From Saussurea involucrata (Eukaryota > Streptophyta > Magnoliopsida > Asterales > Asteraceae), in NCBI GenBank assembly GCA_033807775.1, contig CM066318.1, positions 83,544,379 through 83,608,378 of the forward strand: DNA of 64,000 nucleotides. The letters are read 5' to 3'. The notes under the pieces were generated by a model. The model saw only the letters and a program-made list of their open reading frames with translations. It had not been told where the DNA came from and ran no database searches. A program made the position numbers and the translations under genes. Below, piece after piece: positions 1 through 11,688 of the stretch (the stretch's first letter is position 1; each line of letters begins with the position of its first letter).

Positions 1-443
1 AATAAAGAAGACTTGAAAGTATACACCATCAATGGTGGTTTTTGCTCAAAACAAAAATGGAAACCAACAATATACCAGTTAAATCCCATAATTCTCATTG
101 AGTGTTGTCCCAATGCACTTCAACAAAGAAACCCCCAAAATACACACTATGAATCACACCAACACCATAGAAATCAAAGGTGAGGATGCTTACCTTGAAG
201 AAGATGAAGAGCACTTCACCAATATCAACTTCCCTCTTTAATTCTTCCATGAAAGCTCCCAAATCCTCTCTAGGCTCCTCTATATGCCTCCAATACGTTC
301 ATATGAGAAAAATAGAGAAGGGTTTAGGGTTTTTACCCTTTTTATTTTCCAGATTTTGCCACTAAGTCCTAACAATTCATCACTTCACACATTTGCCCCG
401 AAATTTCCAAAAGAATCAGATTTTATGGATATGAGGTGTTACA
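1..443 (-). mobile_element. 3' LTR of element A (Tekay/Del-like gypsy), cut by the window edge
   Basis: The first 330 bases match 13140-13461 almost base for base, which is the other LTR of the same element. On the minus strand this LTR begins TGTAACACC at 443, directly after a purine tract. A TGTAACACC start is typical of Tekay/Del chromoviruses (recalled family knowledge). Most of the LTR lies left of the window: the other copy implies about 1.5-1.6 kb. The short reading frames here are chance frames inside the LTR. Confidence 0.7.
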
Positions 444-457
444 ATACCTCCCCCTCG
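444..457 (-). promoter_or_regulatory. Polypurine tract of element A
   Basis: On the minus strand this reads CGAGGGGGAGGTAT and is followed directly by the LTR start TGTAACACC. This is the expected plus-strand priming site and fixes the orientation of element A. Confidence 0.7.
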
Positions 458-3400
458 AAAGAATTCCGTCATCGGAATTCCATTGCCGAACAAATATGGG
501 TATTTGGACTTTGCTTCTGATTCCAAATCTTACCTTGTCTATTAACTCTTAAGGAGTTGCAATAGCACCTCTACAAGACCAACTTCTTGTATCCCAGCTT
601 CTCGACTTTCCGGTTGAATGGTCGTTTCCGAACATACGACAAAATCCAACTCCTCATCCATTCGCCTTTCTTGAAAAGGTAACGCCACACCGACTTCCAA
701 CAAGCACTATCTAACATAGAGATGTGAAGCATACTATGAATTTTCCATAACTACATCGGGTACATTCAATTCATACATTATCTCTCCAACCCCTTCGATC
801 GATGACTTTGATCTAAATAAACGTGGCCCAACTTCACTTTCCTCTCGAAACACGTTACTCCTTTCTATGAGGATGAGTTCCGCATTCAGCTGTCCCCTGA
901 CTTGAGATTCAAAGGACTCATGTATCCCAATCTAATCAACTTAACTTCAATAAATTACCTAGACATTCATGATCAGAATCAACAACGTACGATCTCCATC
1001 GAAACCGCCCCTCGATTAACCACAACATTCTTAAGTCGGTAATTGAAAAATATAAACACTTGCAATATATTCGATTAACAACACTAAACATACCAGGTAT
1101 CGACCGTTTTCTCCACGCCTTGACTCACGGTTTTAAAACGCGTATAATATAAGGGTTTCATGCACCACTTTACTTCTCTAACAACGTGAATCCCTAACAA
1201 AAGAATAACCACTCAATTCGTCAACATAACAAAAAGTCACCCTTAGGTCTTTATTTTAAACTCGCAATCATGAGTTCCTTTATCGAACAATATCCACTTC
1301 AAAATTTACATCCCTCCAATATAGCATACGTCTGATACAAATAGCCCCTTCACTCCTCGAAAACCCCATTGATCACATACCAATGTTAGGCAGCGCAACC
1401 GAACTATTCCCACACCAACCAGCACACCATTACCCGCTTTGCATTATAAGAAGAAAGCTTCCACATTCTAACATCTGAATACTCCGTCCACCATTTTGAA
1501 ATAAATTCCAACGTCACTTGCCCCACAAGGGAGAACGACCACGCTCACACAAAGTTATTCCAAATAATCTTAACAATCGAAGCAAAGTTTACCCGAAGCA
1601 TTTTTTTCCCAACGATACTAAGTCTAAACTAATGGTCTTTCATCCAGAGCACTACATTCACCCATATGTTTTCCGATTCTTCTCGAATACATAAAATATG
1701 CTTTCAAGGAACGACTCACTAATAAGGTGCAAGCTTAGACCAGTCGCCCAAAATAGGTATCCCATACTCGGACCATAACATATACCACGACCCTTTTATC
1801 ATACCCTCGATTGTAGATCATTTGCTTGCCAATGCCATTGCTTTAGACATTGCTCCATTTTTTTGTCACTTACCAACGTACTTACTTTCGGTTCACCCAC
1901 TCATTCAGTCATATTGTCTTCACCTTTTTACGCTAGCATGAAACATCGTCCACCCATCAACACCCACTCCTTTTTCCGACCATTACAAGCGTGCCGATAG
2001 TGTTTACATTACTATACCTAAACAAATGGTTGTACCATAATTATCACTCGCGATAATCAGTCAACCATCCTTGAAACAACGCCCAAAGATCAGAAGCACC
2101 ACGCATTTTCCGTTCTCTTAACAGAGTTAACCTACTCACCAGAATTTCTTTATACACCAGGAATATTTCAACCTACCCAATGGAATTTAAAGCTACAACA
2201 AATCACACAAACTAATCGAATATGGTATTCTAATCGATATCCACACGAAAATAGATGAGCTCACCCAAAATTCAACATAACCGTGAAGAATACATATCTT
2301 CTTTTAGGTAGTCGCCATATACCACTCAATCTTTTGTTCTCAAACAATAAAAGCACAATACCGTCTACAAATCCACACTTCAATCAACCATACTTTTCAT
2401 TCTTGATTACATCCCATAAATCTCCAACCTGGATTCCCACCTAAACTTATGACCCATTACAACATAAGTCCACCACCCAACACAACGACAACTCATTATC
2501 ACAACAAGGACTTACACGACCCCCTTAGCATGAAGTGCCACCAACTTGCCCACACAACCATCACACCGCAACAAATTCTTCATGATCCCCTTTTCACACA
2601 CAATAGATACCACATTCTTCATGCCAATCATAACACCAATATATGAAGTAAAGTCATTTCACGACTCTGTCTTTCTCGAGTCTCGACGAACCACAAAATC
2701 ATGATCATCTAATTTACTCAAACAAGTTCTCTTTCTCGTCGACTCATTGCGATCTACTTCTGTTGTGCTAAACTTTCACGCATAAATGAATCATCAAAAA
2801 CCTCCTAGGAAATCACCTACACACACCGGGGATCTTTCGTTTTCCTAACGCCCACACGTGGTAGTCCATCATCATTCCAGTATACTCCTTTTCCCCGAAC
2901 GACCTCTTACACCCCAAACAAACAGAGTTATTTATCAAGTTTCAATCTCTTGACAATGCCTTCAACTTGGGATATATTAAACATTCGCAAACCTCTATAT
3001 CAATAAATAACATTATGATGTTTCCATAATTTCCGACAAACCAGGATTTCCAACAAAACCCACTCCATCCCATGCATCATAACCAACTTTATACCCCACC
3101 GTTCTCACTTGAGGAGAATACAAGACTTTTCTTACTGCAAAATCTAATTACAAGACCCCTTAATAGTCAGGCTCAAAGTCGATAACATTTCATTAAGTAC
3201 CGTAACACTACTTATTAACATGTTACAAATAGAAGCACTTTGACAACTTCGAATTTCACCCTGAACATAACCATTCTCAAATAACCAAACAAGGGTCTAA
3301 ACTACAATCATACTAACATTTCCGAATTCGTTGTCCGAGACTCTTGCTATTCAACACCCTCTTCTAATGGAAACACGAAGTTAATAATACGACCATATTC

Positions 3401-4770
3401 TGCTCAACCGACAATTTCAACTCCCCAAGTCTTTCCCTAACCTCAATCGTAATATCCGACCCGGCCTAGCGAGTTCATAATTTTCATGCATGATGACACA
3501 ACGATTGAAATCATTTTGCACATTTGAAAATTCAATAGATACGATTACACGAAACAACCTTGACCATCCAAGTCAATGTCGACACAACAAAATGTATTCA
3601 ATGACACGTTTCCATCACGACTAGAAAACTTATGAGCGAAATCACATACACAAAGTGAGCCAGTCGACTCTGACACTCATTTATGTGATAATAACGTGTC
3701 AATACTCATTTTGGTTATAAAAACTTTGCAGTCAAACATTTCCATGATTTTCGCAGCGAAGATTCTCTGAGCATGAAAAATGAAATAATTCGCAAATCAC
3801 TAAGTTCAAAATTTTATCGTGTAACGTAAACGAGTTTGACTTTTTCTTTAAACACATGCTTACACACATAGTCTTATTTCCAAAATAATAAATTCATTAT
3901 GCACGTATATACTTTTAACGTGAAAGACTCATGTAACACATTTAATGACATAGTGCATGAAACTCAATATGCAATTGAAGGCTATTCACTCTAACAAGGT
4001 CAATCGTTGTACTCACAATGACTTATCATTGACGCTTTACTTTGACCAACGGTCGCTTTCTCACCCTTGCAACAACTTGTTATACAGGTGTTTCACAACC
4101 CACCTGTTCGACCACTCTACACGGCTTCCAAATTGACCAATTACATCACTTTCTACTGCTGCACATACTTCAGTCAAACACCGATATTTTTCCTTCATTA
4201 CCTTGCCACTAAACGGCGTGACTAAAGAGTCAAGGGCTAGGTTCCTTCACCCGATCTTGAACTGAAGCTTTCAAGATTCCAACATAGTCCTCACTTCCTA
4301 TCCCAACTGATCGAAACCTTAATTCCAAGAATGGGGACTCACTAGAAACTCGGAGTTTTCCCCTAACCAATCATTCATCCCTCTAGAATCCCAAGACAGT
4401 ATACCCCTAGCCGGCTCATTAACATACCGAGCATCACTTCTTCTAGAATGTATCAACATCACATCATAAGTGATCTCCCCTGGCACACCAGTCCTTTGCT
4501 ATCAATTGCAAGGTTAGAACTTTCTACGTACTGTCACACTCACAAATTATTCCAACAATAGAGGTTGAGTACACCCATGCACCTGTAAATTCATAATAAG
4601 ATTGGCCGGATGCGATTTTGAATTTACGTTACATGAGGGTTCTCACTACCATTGTCAAGATTCTCGGTGATTAAGGTCTTTCCTATTGGCTTCCTATATC
4701 TCAGTTGTGTCTCCCTTACTTCACAGTTTATGTTTAGGCCCATCCGGTCACCTAAATCCCTTAAACTATG

Positions 4771-4782
4771 GCTCTAATACCA
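4771..4782 (-). promoter_or_regulatory. Primer-binding site of element A
   Basis: The minus strand reads TGGTATTAGAGC, one base from the usual TGGTATCAGAGC complementary to the 3' end of plant initiator Met tRNA. It lies two bases from the LTR end. The C-to-T change fits decay of a methylated cytosine. Confidence 0.75.
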
Positions 4783-4784
4783 TT

Positions 4785-5451
4785 TGTATCAACCCAAAAT
4801 CAATACAAATATAATTCTCAACATTACAACCAAAATCGGTCCCAAAGTATACAAATTACATCAATTCTAACTCTAGGTACGTAGCGCATAAACACCTTCA
4901 CAACTGAGAAGCTACAGGAAGCCCGACGATGAATTACTAGCCTCCACTAGACTATACCTCTTCTACAACGGCACCTCTTTCAATCTTCTTCAGATGAAAC
5001 CTCAAACAAAACACTTACCTGAAAATGGTTTTAGTTTTGGAAAAGCGAGGGTTAGACCATGAGGTATAGTGAATTCCCTCTCGAAAACAGTTTAACAAAC
5101 CACAATTAGCATTATACAAACCGTCATAAAGGCCCATCAAAATCATTTCAACCAATCAACATCACTTGGGTATTTGCACAGTGTTCATAGCCACCCATCA
5201 CCTCAACGTGATGTCCGCAATCGAGGCCGCCGGTAGATCCCCATAGCCACCCCAGTAGATGCCAGTCCCGTGTGCGCATAAAACGGATTCAAGGCACTCA
5301 CTACAACTAAACTCCCAAGGGATGTAAACGATCCCAAGGTACACTAATCCCACTGTGCAACCCGACTCCAAATCAATATACCCCTTAATAAAGAACATGT
5401 AAACAACTTGCATGCATTAATAAACATTTCCACATCATGTAATAATAAAGC
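4785..5451 (-). mobile_element. 5' LTR of element A, first part
   Basis: The LTR starts TGTATC on the plus strand next to the primer-binding site and continues to 5451, where element B is inserted. It resumes at 12659. No gene is seen. The minus-strand 71-codon frame at 5198-5413 has no recognisable motif and I take it as chance. Confidence 0.7.
5447..5451. repeat. Target-site duplication of element B, left
   Basis: AAAGC here and AAAGC at 12654-12658 flank element B exactly. Removing the element and one copy rejoins the LTR of element A. Confidence 0.9.
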
Positions 5452-6422
5452 TGTTGGTTCCGAAGGACTATACAAGTTTGTAGAAGGGGGGGGGGGGTTG
5501 AATACAAACACACGGATTTTACTTTTCTAAATTGTTTATTAATAAATCATTAACAATTTACAGCTTGTTGCGGAAACAAGATTAAGTATAAACCTAAATC
5601 TAAACAAGTTGGAACACTAAGGTTTCTTGCACTAAGAGAGATAAGGAAATTACTAATAATAACCTATCTTGAGATAAGAGATTGAACTTGTCCAGAGTTA
5701 GCAAGTTACTTCAAATGAAGTGGGTTCATCTCTTTATATACTGCATGCATTTAATGCAAGTCAGTATACACTTTACACGTGTCATCAGCTGGTTGGTTGC
5801 ATGTCATTGACCTTTGTTGACAACCTTAGTAGTCGCATGGATGAACAGTGTAGTATCAGAGTGGTTGTACGATTTCAGACAGTCGGATGTTTTTTTTCTG
5901 ACATTTCGTACGGAGTCGTGCAAGGGTGGTTAAGATAAAAGTACTTTGTACGGAGGACTTCATGATCAGCTTTCGTTGATTCAGAGCATTATCATTATCT
6001 ATTCAGCGAATGATAAAGTTCAGCGATAACTGAAGTCTTGTACTTGATACTTCACGTTGAGTGGACAAATCTGAGTCTTCGCTGATCCGCATCAGTTCAT
6101 TAGGAGACTTGTCGCTGGTTCTTGAGCTTGATCTTCGACTTCAGCGTAGAACCTTTGTTGACGTGAAACTTGTCTTCAGGGATCATAAGTAAACAACTAA
6201 CTTATCAGCGATCATCATAATGAATGAACAGACTCAGAGCATTAATGGTGAACAGTGTTCGCTGAATGTTTAATTTACAGAGCGAGAGTTCCTATCAGCG
6301 GTACTGTAAGATCTTAGTAATTATCAGCGATAGTGAAACTCTGATACATATTGTTTACTTACAATTTTCACTAAGTATATAAGAGAGGGTCATTATCAAA
6401 TCACTGAGGGTTTGGATCAACA
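5452..6422 (-). mobile_element. 3' LTR of element B
   Basis: It pairs with 11689-12653 at high identity by eye. A minus-strand TATA box (TATATAAAGA, 5731-5740) marks the promoter. A run of 12 G at 5486-5497 has only 7 G in the other LTR. Eight copies of TCAGCG or CGCTGA lie between 6003 and 6329. Confidence 0.92.
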
Positions 6423-6437
6423 ATCTCCCCCTATTTG
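6423..6437 (-). promoter_or_regulatory. Polypurine tract of element B
   Basis: The minus strand reads CAAATAGGGGGAGAT directly before the 3' LTR start TGTTGATCC. Element E ends with the same tract (26861-26874), evidence that the two families are related. Confidence 0.9.
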
Positions 6438-6688
6438 ATTATGACATAGCAACAAAGAAAATTGCTATTTAATGAAAACATAAGGATAAAAAGAACTCAT
6501 AAAATATTTGTCCCTTTTACTGTTTTCTGGGATCTTTTCAGTACTGATGGAGTAAAGTACATTCGCTGAAATCTTTCATTAAAACTTTGAATCAGGTTAC
6601 AAAGAGTAATGGAAAGATTACAAGTATAAGCGAAATAAATTACAAGTACAAAAGAATAACTGATACAATAGAGAAAAAGGCGATCATA

Positions 6689-9600
6689 TCAGTTTGTAAA
6701 GGGTTCTTCCTTAATGAGAAGTTCATCAAGGGTCATTGATGTGGTGGGAATCATCCAGTCAGGAACGGTTACGCCTTGTTTTCTTTTGATCAGCGCTTCT
6801 TCAAAAATCAAGGGTTTCAGATGTCGTGCCTGAGGGTCATTCCTGAAGTCACACCAGTAGATGAGATCTCTCAGTTGTTCGATGGGAGTGATGTGAAGTT
6901 CAGAGATGCGTTGAAAATGCTTTCCACCATCGTAGTCATGGAAAAATATCCCGTAGGGTTCGCTTATGACTTTGCCAGGGATGAAAGTCTCACCAGGAGG
7001 AAGAGATGTGTCAAGCATGGAAAGATCAGGATCAGGACCAAGGACTTCAGCACGTGAAAAACCAATACATGTTTTATTTCGTATGACAGGGCCATCAATT
7101 GAAGATTTAGATTTCTTCTTCTTCGTTGAGGCCTTTCTTTTCTGACTTTCGAGAGGAGGAGGAGGAGGAATATCCACACAGGAGTAGACTAAGTCGATTT
7201 GTTTGTTGATCAGCTTTTCAACATGTTCCTTGTACTTCGACTGAGACTTCTGGATGGCTAACCTGATCTCCAACCATTCAGAGAGACCGTACTTCGTTAT
7301 GGCTTCAGCATAGAATTTTTCGTACTTCTTATCTTCTCTGAATATCTCGACTTCAGCGATTGAAACAAGGGTTGTTCTTCCAGAGATGAATACCTTGTTA
7401 ATTTTGGCAGGAGAGAGTCTGTAGTTGACCTTTTCTTTGCACCAGGCTAAAGTGGACTGAGACACAGTTCTCTTTTCTTCAGTTATCTTCTTGGCGTCTT
7501 CCCAGAGCTGACGTTGAACTTCAATAGGAACTCTTTTCAGCTTGGGGTCTTTCACTAATCGTTTAGAAAGCTGGATGGCGTATTCTCTGTCCTTTTCTTC
7601 AGCTTCCTTTCTTTCAGCGATCAATCTTTCAGCTCTGAGGTGATCCTTGTATTCCTTTTGGGAAATTCTGAACTTTGGAGGAACTGAAGGAAGTTGATCA
7701 CGCCTCAGAATGATTCGCTGATCCTCGAATTGCTTTATTATCTCTTCTCTTCTTTTATGATCCTCTTCACGTAGCTTTTGAGGAGCTAAGGAAGGTCTGT
7801 GTCTGTGTGAGAGTAGCTGTTCTTCAGGTTCATCAGTCTCAGAGATTAAATCTAAGACTAGGATTATTTCTTCAGCAGCAGCTGGTATTATTGGTGAAGT
7901 CGCAGTTGTGGAACCTTCAGCGATATCCTCAAACAGGGGAGAGGACTAGCTGAAACACAGCGATCTTACAAGTAAGAACTTGGGTAGAATCAGAGAGAGA
8001 AAATTTGTTCAAGTGTATAGGCTTGGGAAGTAGAACTGATAGTGTATGATAGAGGAGGGATGGAGTGAGAGATGTTTAGTGTACCTGACAAACCGGCTTT
8101 TCAAGCAAGATCGTCAGTTTGTCATCTTTAGCGACGCTTTTGCCTTTGCCTTTCTCAACTCCAGAGGCTGAGGGCTTTGTCTTTGTCCGCTCCCCTGAAG
8201 GTTCATTTATCGAGATTCCCTTAAGAACTTTGATCCTCGGAGCAGGTTTGACGATAAATAAGTCATCGTCATCTTCGTCATCATCATCATCATTCTTTGG
8301 AGAAGAGGATGGTTCATCATCAGGGATGTCGACGGCTTCATCATCTTCTGCTTCGGATTCGGTTTTATCAGCTTCTTCTTCGAGTTGCTCCCCCTCAGAT
8401 ACAGAGGCGAGATTCTCGGTTTCCTCAGGGTTTTCATCTCCCTGAGGTCCAGCGGTGGTTTCTTCAGCATCCTTCTTCTCTCCCCTGATAGATTCATCAT
8501 GGGAAAGGTCTTCAGCGCTCTTGGAGAGATCTTCAGCGCTCTTCTCCCCCTCTTTCTCATGATGAGTGGGGGAGGAATGGGTTGACTCAGCAGCATTGGC
8601 AGGTTCACTGTCTTCTTGGCCAGAGATACCTATACAACCTTCAATCTTTGCTATTCTATCTCGAAGGCCAGAAATAGAAGGATTGATCTTTTCCAGCTCA
8701 GTGCGATCCGCCACTGTGAAATTGTCAGATGCAGGGACAGGGGCAGGGGCAGGAGTATTCGCTTTGTGTAGTAGCTGCTCGATCATCGTTTTCATCGAAC
8801 TAACATCGGTCTTTACAGAGCCTAAGTCAGTATTTACAGTAGACATATCTCCATCTAGTTGTCCAACCGATGTCTTCAGCGTTGTGACCTCGCTGGACAT
8901 GGATGAAACTGAATTTTTGAGATAGGTGTAGTCTGTGTAGATTTCAGCGAGCACCTTGGCGAAGTCGCTGAGAGTTTTATCAACCTGCTTCATGTCATTT
9001 GTGGAAGCCTTCTTCTCCACCACCGTTGTCAGCTTTGTAAGATTCTCTCCAGCATTTGTTACAGCTGTAGAGTTATTTGAAAGAGTAGTGGTGAGACCTG
9101 TCAGCTTTGTCTCCACGGACTTCAGAGAGGCGTTGATGTCTCCCAAATTAGGACCTGTAACATATAAGAACTTGTGAACATAGGAAAGCTCAGAAGTTTA
9201 GGGTTTAGTGACAGTGTTTATGGGTTGGTGTGTACCTGCAGGAGGATTGATGAACTCGTCAAAATTACGGGTTCCTGAAAAATGTTCCGTGTCATCTTCA
9301 AAAGTGCCCATGGATTGTCCTGCAGGTCCTGTCTTCATCATTCCTGGAGTATCAGCTTTAGTTTCCGTAGAAATGATGGCAGCTCCAGCGAAAACTGGAG
9401 GAGAGACCAAATGAGTAGAGGGAGGAGCGAAGGATAAGAATGGAGGTTGGGTTCTGAGTTCAGCGTTGGATTCGCTGAAAATCACTTCATCAGTCTTTTG
9501 AGAGACTGAAGGAGGTTGGGTAGGTTCCAAGTTTGTAACCTCAGCGTTTAGAGACGCTGAAGTTGGAATGGAATGGATAGGTTGTTCAGGTGTGGCAGAG

Positions 9601-9971
9601 CGTACCACTGAACGTTCCTTCAGCTCTGCAGAAAGAGCTGAGGAGTCTTCAGCATGAGATTGCTGGGGTTGCTCCTTTGTTTTCTTGATCCTTTTAGAAC
9701 CAAGTGGGGTAGATGATTGTTTCCTTTTCTTAGAAGGAGAGGATTTTGTGGCCAGGGTATCAGCGATGGGTATTGTCGCTGAAGGAGCCACAAAAGTAGA
9801 AGAAGAAGTGTTGAGAAGAGTTAAAAGGGTAGAAAGACGTACCTCATTTTCAACTGGTTTGAAGTCAAGTACCTTAGGGCCAACCTGAGAGAGTTTTAGG
9901 TCACCCTCTTGCGGGTAGCTGTCCTTCAGGCCATATTGGAAGATGGCGCTGATGAATCGGGGGTAAGGAAC
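6689..9971 (-). CDS. Third gene of element B (spliced, 1020 codons), truncated at its N terminus
   Basis: Three exons, 9971-9236, 9154-8085 and 7945-6689, join through two GT-AG introns into one open frame of 1021 codons including the stop (736+1070+1257 bases). Exon 1 opens with a piece resembling the third-gene N-terminal domain of element E (VPYPRFIS here, VAYPRFIS there), then a Ser/Pro-rich linker with basic clusters KKRK and KRIKK that could act as nuclear signals. Exon 2 begins with about 130 residues of heptad-like Leu/Val/Ser/Thr sequence (likely coiled coil) and ends very acidic. Exon 3 holds a charged helix and the C-terminal domain with the motif GLSEWLEI, matching GLPEWYEI in element E. 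No ATG is evident at the left end because the deletion removed it. By position it corresponds to the env-like frame of sireviruses, but I see no signal peptide or membrane segment, so function is unknown. Confidence 0.75.
7946..8084 (-). other. Intron 2 of the element B third gene (139 bp)
   Basis: The donor is CAG|GTACAC and the acceptor TTTCAGCTAG|TCC after a pyrimidine-rich stretch. Splicing joins codon CAG to TCC in frame. Without splicing the upstream frame stops 18 bases into the intron. Confidence 0.7.
9155..9235 (-). other. Intron 1 of the element B third gene (81 bp)
   Basis: The donor is GCAG|GTACAC and the acceptor ATGTTACAG|GTCC. A branch-like CTAAAC lies inside. Joining G to GT restores a glycine codon and links the frames on both sides; unspliced, the upstream frame ends in the intron. 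Confidence 0.7.
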
Positions 9972-9997
9972 TCATGGAGGTCTGTCAGCGGCAGAGT
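9972..9997 (-). other. Internal deletion junction in element B
   Basis: On the minus strand the gag-extension coiled coil stops at 9998, and after a TGA at 9974-9972 the sequence opens into the middle of the third-gene N-terminal domain. In element E the same two points are separated by all of pol and about 210 codons of the third gene. No short repeat is obvious at the joint. Confidence 0.6.
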
Positions 9998-10432
9998 CTA
10001 CTCAGTGATCTTTGTTGAAGAATTACACCATCCTTCAACAGTAGCTTTTTCAGCTTTTAATGCAGCAATAGCTTCTGCTCGTTCGATTTTGACTAGCTGA
10101 TTTAAATATACTTGATCTTTAAAATCTTCTTCAATTTTAGAAAGCTTTTCTATTTGAAGGTGGCAGTGTTTATGCTTTTCAGCGAGATCAAGGTTTTGGT
10201 TTTCAACCACAGTTTTGCCGTTCATGGCTTTGTATAAACTTCTAGTCAAGAGATCGATCTTACGGAGACTATCAGCTTCATCAATATTTGCAATATTGGT
10301 AAAGAATGAAGGTGATACCTGAATACCAGAGGTTGAAGTGGAGGGAATGTCTGAACTTTCTTCCTCTTCTTCAATCTTGGCCATAAGACATAGATTTGCT
10401 TCATCATCTTCAGAGTCAGATGATGATGCTTC
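9998..10432 (-). CDS. Gag C-terminal extension of element B (acidic, coiled coil)
   Basis: This frame continues directly from gag after its TAA. It starts with a Ser/Asp/Glu-rich stretch, then about 110 residues of charged helix rich in Lys, Glu, Leu and Ala. Elements D and E have a matching segment after their gag zinc knuckle (30059-30617 and 17722-18561), including IDEADSLRKIDLLTRSLY here and IEKIDSYESLTKDIY in E. In those elements it leads on to the second gag part and protease; here it ends in a stop at the deletion. It may be made by readthrough or may be silent. Confidence 0.6.
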   Translation of the reverse strand, partial: EASSSDSEDDEANLCLMAKIEEEEESSDIPSTSTSGIQVSPSFFTNIANIDEADSLRKIDLLTRSLYKAMNGKTVVENQNLDLAEKHKHCHLQIEKLSKIEEDFKDQVYLNQLVKIERAEAIAALKAEKATVEGWCNSSTKITE

Positions 10433-11608
10433 TTAATCAGAAGCAGCCCAATCATAGTTAGCCATCAGACCTTTACTCTTCGTCTTAAAGCTTTTCAGCT
10501 TAGCATATTTTTCTTTCAGCTTTGAATATTTGTCATCTTTATTCCTTGGAACAAAGGATTTCTTTGTAAAAGCTGAGGGTCTAGAAACTTTCTTAGACCT
10601 GCACTCGTTAGCGAAATGTCCTGTCTTTTCGCAGTTAAAACAATTAGTAGTTGCCTTATCAACAAAAGCTGATGATCTAGGCTTGTCAGTTATGGAAAGA
10701 GGTTTGTTCTTTCTAAACATTTTCTTTTTGGCAAATCTCCTGAACTTTTTAGTTAGGAGAGCCAAAGATTCATCATCATCTGAAGAATCAGAATCTGATG
10801 ACCTTTCAGAGTTACTTTCTAACTCAATGATAGTGACCGAGGGTCGCTGAGTAGAAGGTTCCTCTGAGATTAAAGCAACAGGGGTGCTTTTGGAATCTTT
10901 TACAAGATTCTTCTTAAGATGGCTCGATTGCTCATGATTCAGCAACGTGCCATATAAGGTTGAAAGGGTCATTGATTTTAGATCATTTGACAGCTTGAGA
11001 CACATAGAATAATTGTCCCAGCTTTCAGGTAAACATTCTAGAAACTTTGTCAGAACTTCAAAGTTAGAATATTCCTTACCAACAGTTTTCAGATCTATAA
11101 TTAAACAATTAAAACGTTGGTGAACTTCAGAGAGAGATTCATTCTTACCAGAAATGAAGCTTTCGTACTGTCTTACCAGGTTGATCTTTCTTGAGTCCTG
11201 GACTTCAGACGTTCCTTCATACTGAACACATATTGTGTCCCACATGGCTTTTGATGTTTTCAGATTCATGACGGAATGGTAGACTTCGTCAGGAAGAGCC
11301 ATGGATAGTATGGATCTGGCTTTTGTATCTATAGCCACTTTCTTCTTATCTTCGTCGGTCCATTGAAAGATTTCCTTAGGGACCAGCCTTTCTGGAATAG
11401 CAGGTCTATTCTCAGCGGATGGAACTGCAGCATCAATTCTTACAGGGATGAATGGACCATTCTCGAGATAGTAAGGCAAAGTAGGGTCTACACCTTCTAG
11501 GAAGAGTGTCATCCTATTTTTCCATAAGTTGAAGTTATCTCTGGAAAATCTAGGGGGTTTAGCAAGAGAACCATTGTCTATATAATTTGTGTTTGTGTTG
11601 GTGGCCAT
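10433..11608 (-). CDS. gag: Gag of element B (copia-type, one CCHC zinc knuckle)
   Basis: The frame is 391 codons with ATG at 11608, 81 bases after the 5' LTR, and is undamaged. Residues 15-250 are the Ty1/copia gag core: a conserved PPRFSRDNFNLWKNRM start, ALPDEVYHSV, MWDTICVQYEG, then a helical capsid-like region. A CCHC knuckle for RNA binding, CFNCEKTGHFANEC, is at residues 323-336. The tail is basic and ends in NYDWAASD before TAA. Gag forms the cytoplasmic virus-like particle and packages the RNA. An intact gag in an element without pol suggests particle formation is still, or was recently, under selection. Confidence 0.92.
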   Translation of the reverse strand: MATNTNTNYIDNGSLAKPPRFSRDNFNLWKNRMTLFLEGVDPTLPYYLENGPFIPVRIDAAVPSAENRPAIPERLVPKEIFQWTDEDKKKVAIDTKARSILSMALPDEVYHSVMNLKTSKAMWDTICVQYEGTSEVQDSRKINLVRQYESFISGKNESLSEVHQRFNCLIIDLKTVGKEYSNFEVLTKFLECLPESWDNYSMCLKLSNDLKSMTLSTLYGTLLNHEQSSHLKKNLVKDSKSTPVALISEEPSTQRPSVTIIELESNSERSSDSDSSDDDESLALLTKKFRRFAKKKMFRKNKPLSITDKPRSSAFVDKATTNCFNCEKTGHFANECRSKKVSRPSAFTKKSFVPRNKDDKYSKLKEKYAKLKSFKTKSKGLMANYDWAASD

Positions 11609-11674
11609 TTTCAGATAATAGCAAAGAAGAGAAATATCTTAGATTAGATCTTGTTTATGAGATTAAACAAATCC

Positions 11675-11686
11675 GCTCTGATACCA
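11675..11686 (-). promoter_or_regulatory. Primer-binding site of element B
   Basis: The minus strand reads TGGTATCAGAGC, complementary to the 3' end of plant initiator Met tRNA, two bases inside the 5' LTR. Confidence 0.93.
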
Positions 11687-11688
11687 CT

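Larger units (their letters stand above)
444..4784 (-). mobile_element. Degenerate internal region of element A
   Basis: This 4.3 kb lies between the purine tract at 444-457 and the primer-binding site at 4771-4782, both in minus-strand orientation. No open frame of useful length survives on either strand, and I could not recognise a zinc knuckle, reverse transcriptase or integrase motif by eye. The sequence is CA/TG-rich and looks eroded by C-to-T change, as expected of an old methylated element. It may be a decayed gag-pol or a large non-coding derivative. Assignment to Ty3/gypsy rests on the LTR termini and on the purine tract directly abutting TGTAACACC, not on protein evidence. Confidence 0.55.

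Noticed and set aside
2449..2646. 65-codon frame in element A (His/Thr/Pro-rich)
   Set aside because: Composition bias of an A/C-rich strand; no motif and no relation to gag or pol.
5720..5938. 72-codon frame repeated at 11952-12164
   Set aside because: It lies inside both LTRs of element B, antisense to its TATA box; repetition comes from LTR identity, not from a gene family.
8119..8925. Several plus-strand frames rich in Ser opposite the third gene of B
   Set aside because: They mirror Asp/Glu- and Ser-rich codons of the spliced minus-strand gene and have no starts, motifs or homologues of their own.
9780..9850. A third intron in element B with donor GAG|GTACGT near 9844 and acceptor CTTCAG near 9782
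   Set aside because: The sites look good but splicing would shift the frame, while the unspliced frame is open through the region.
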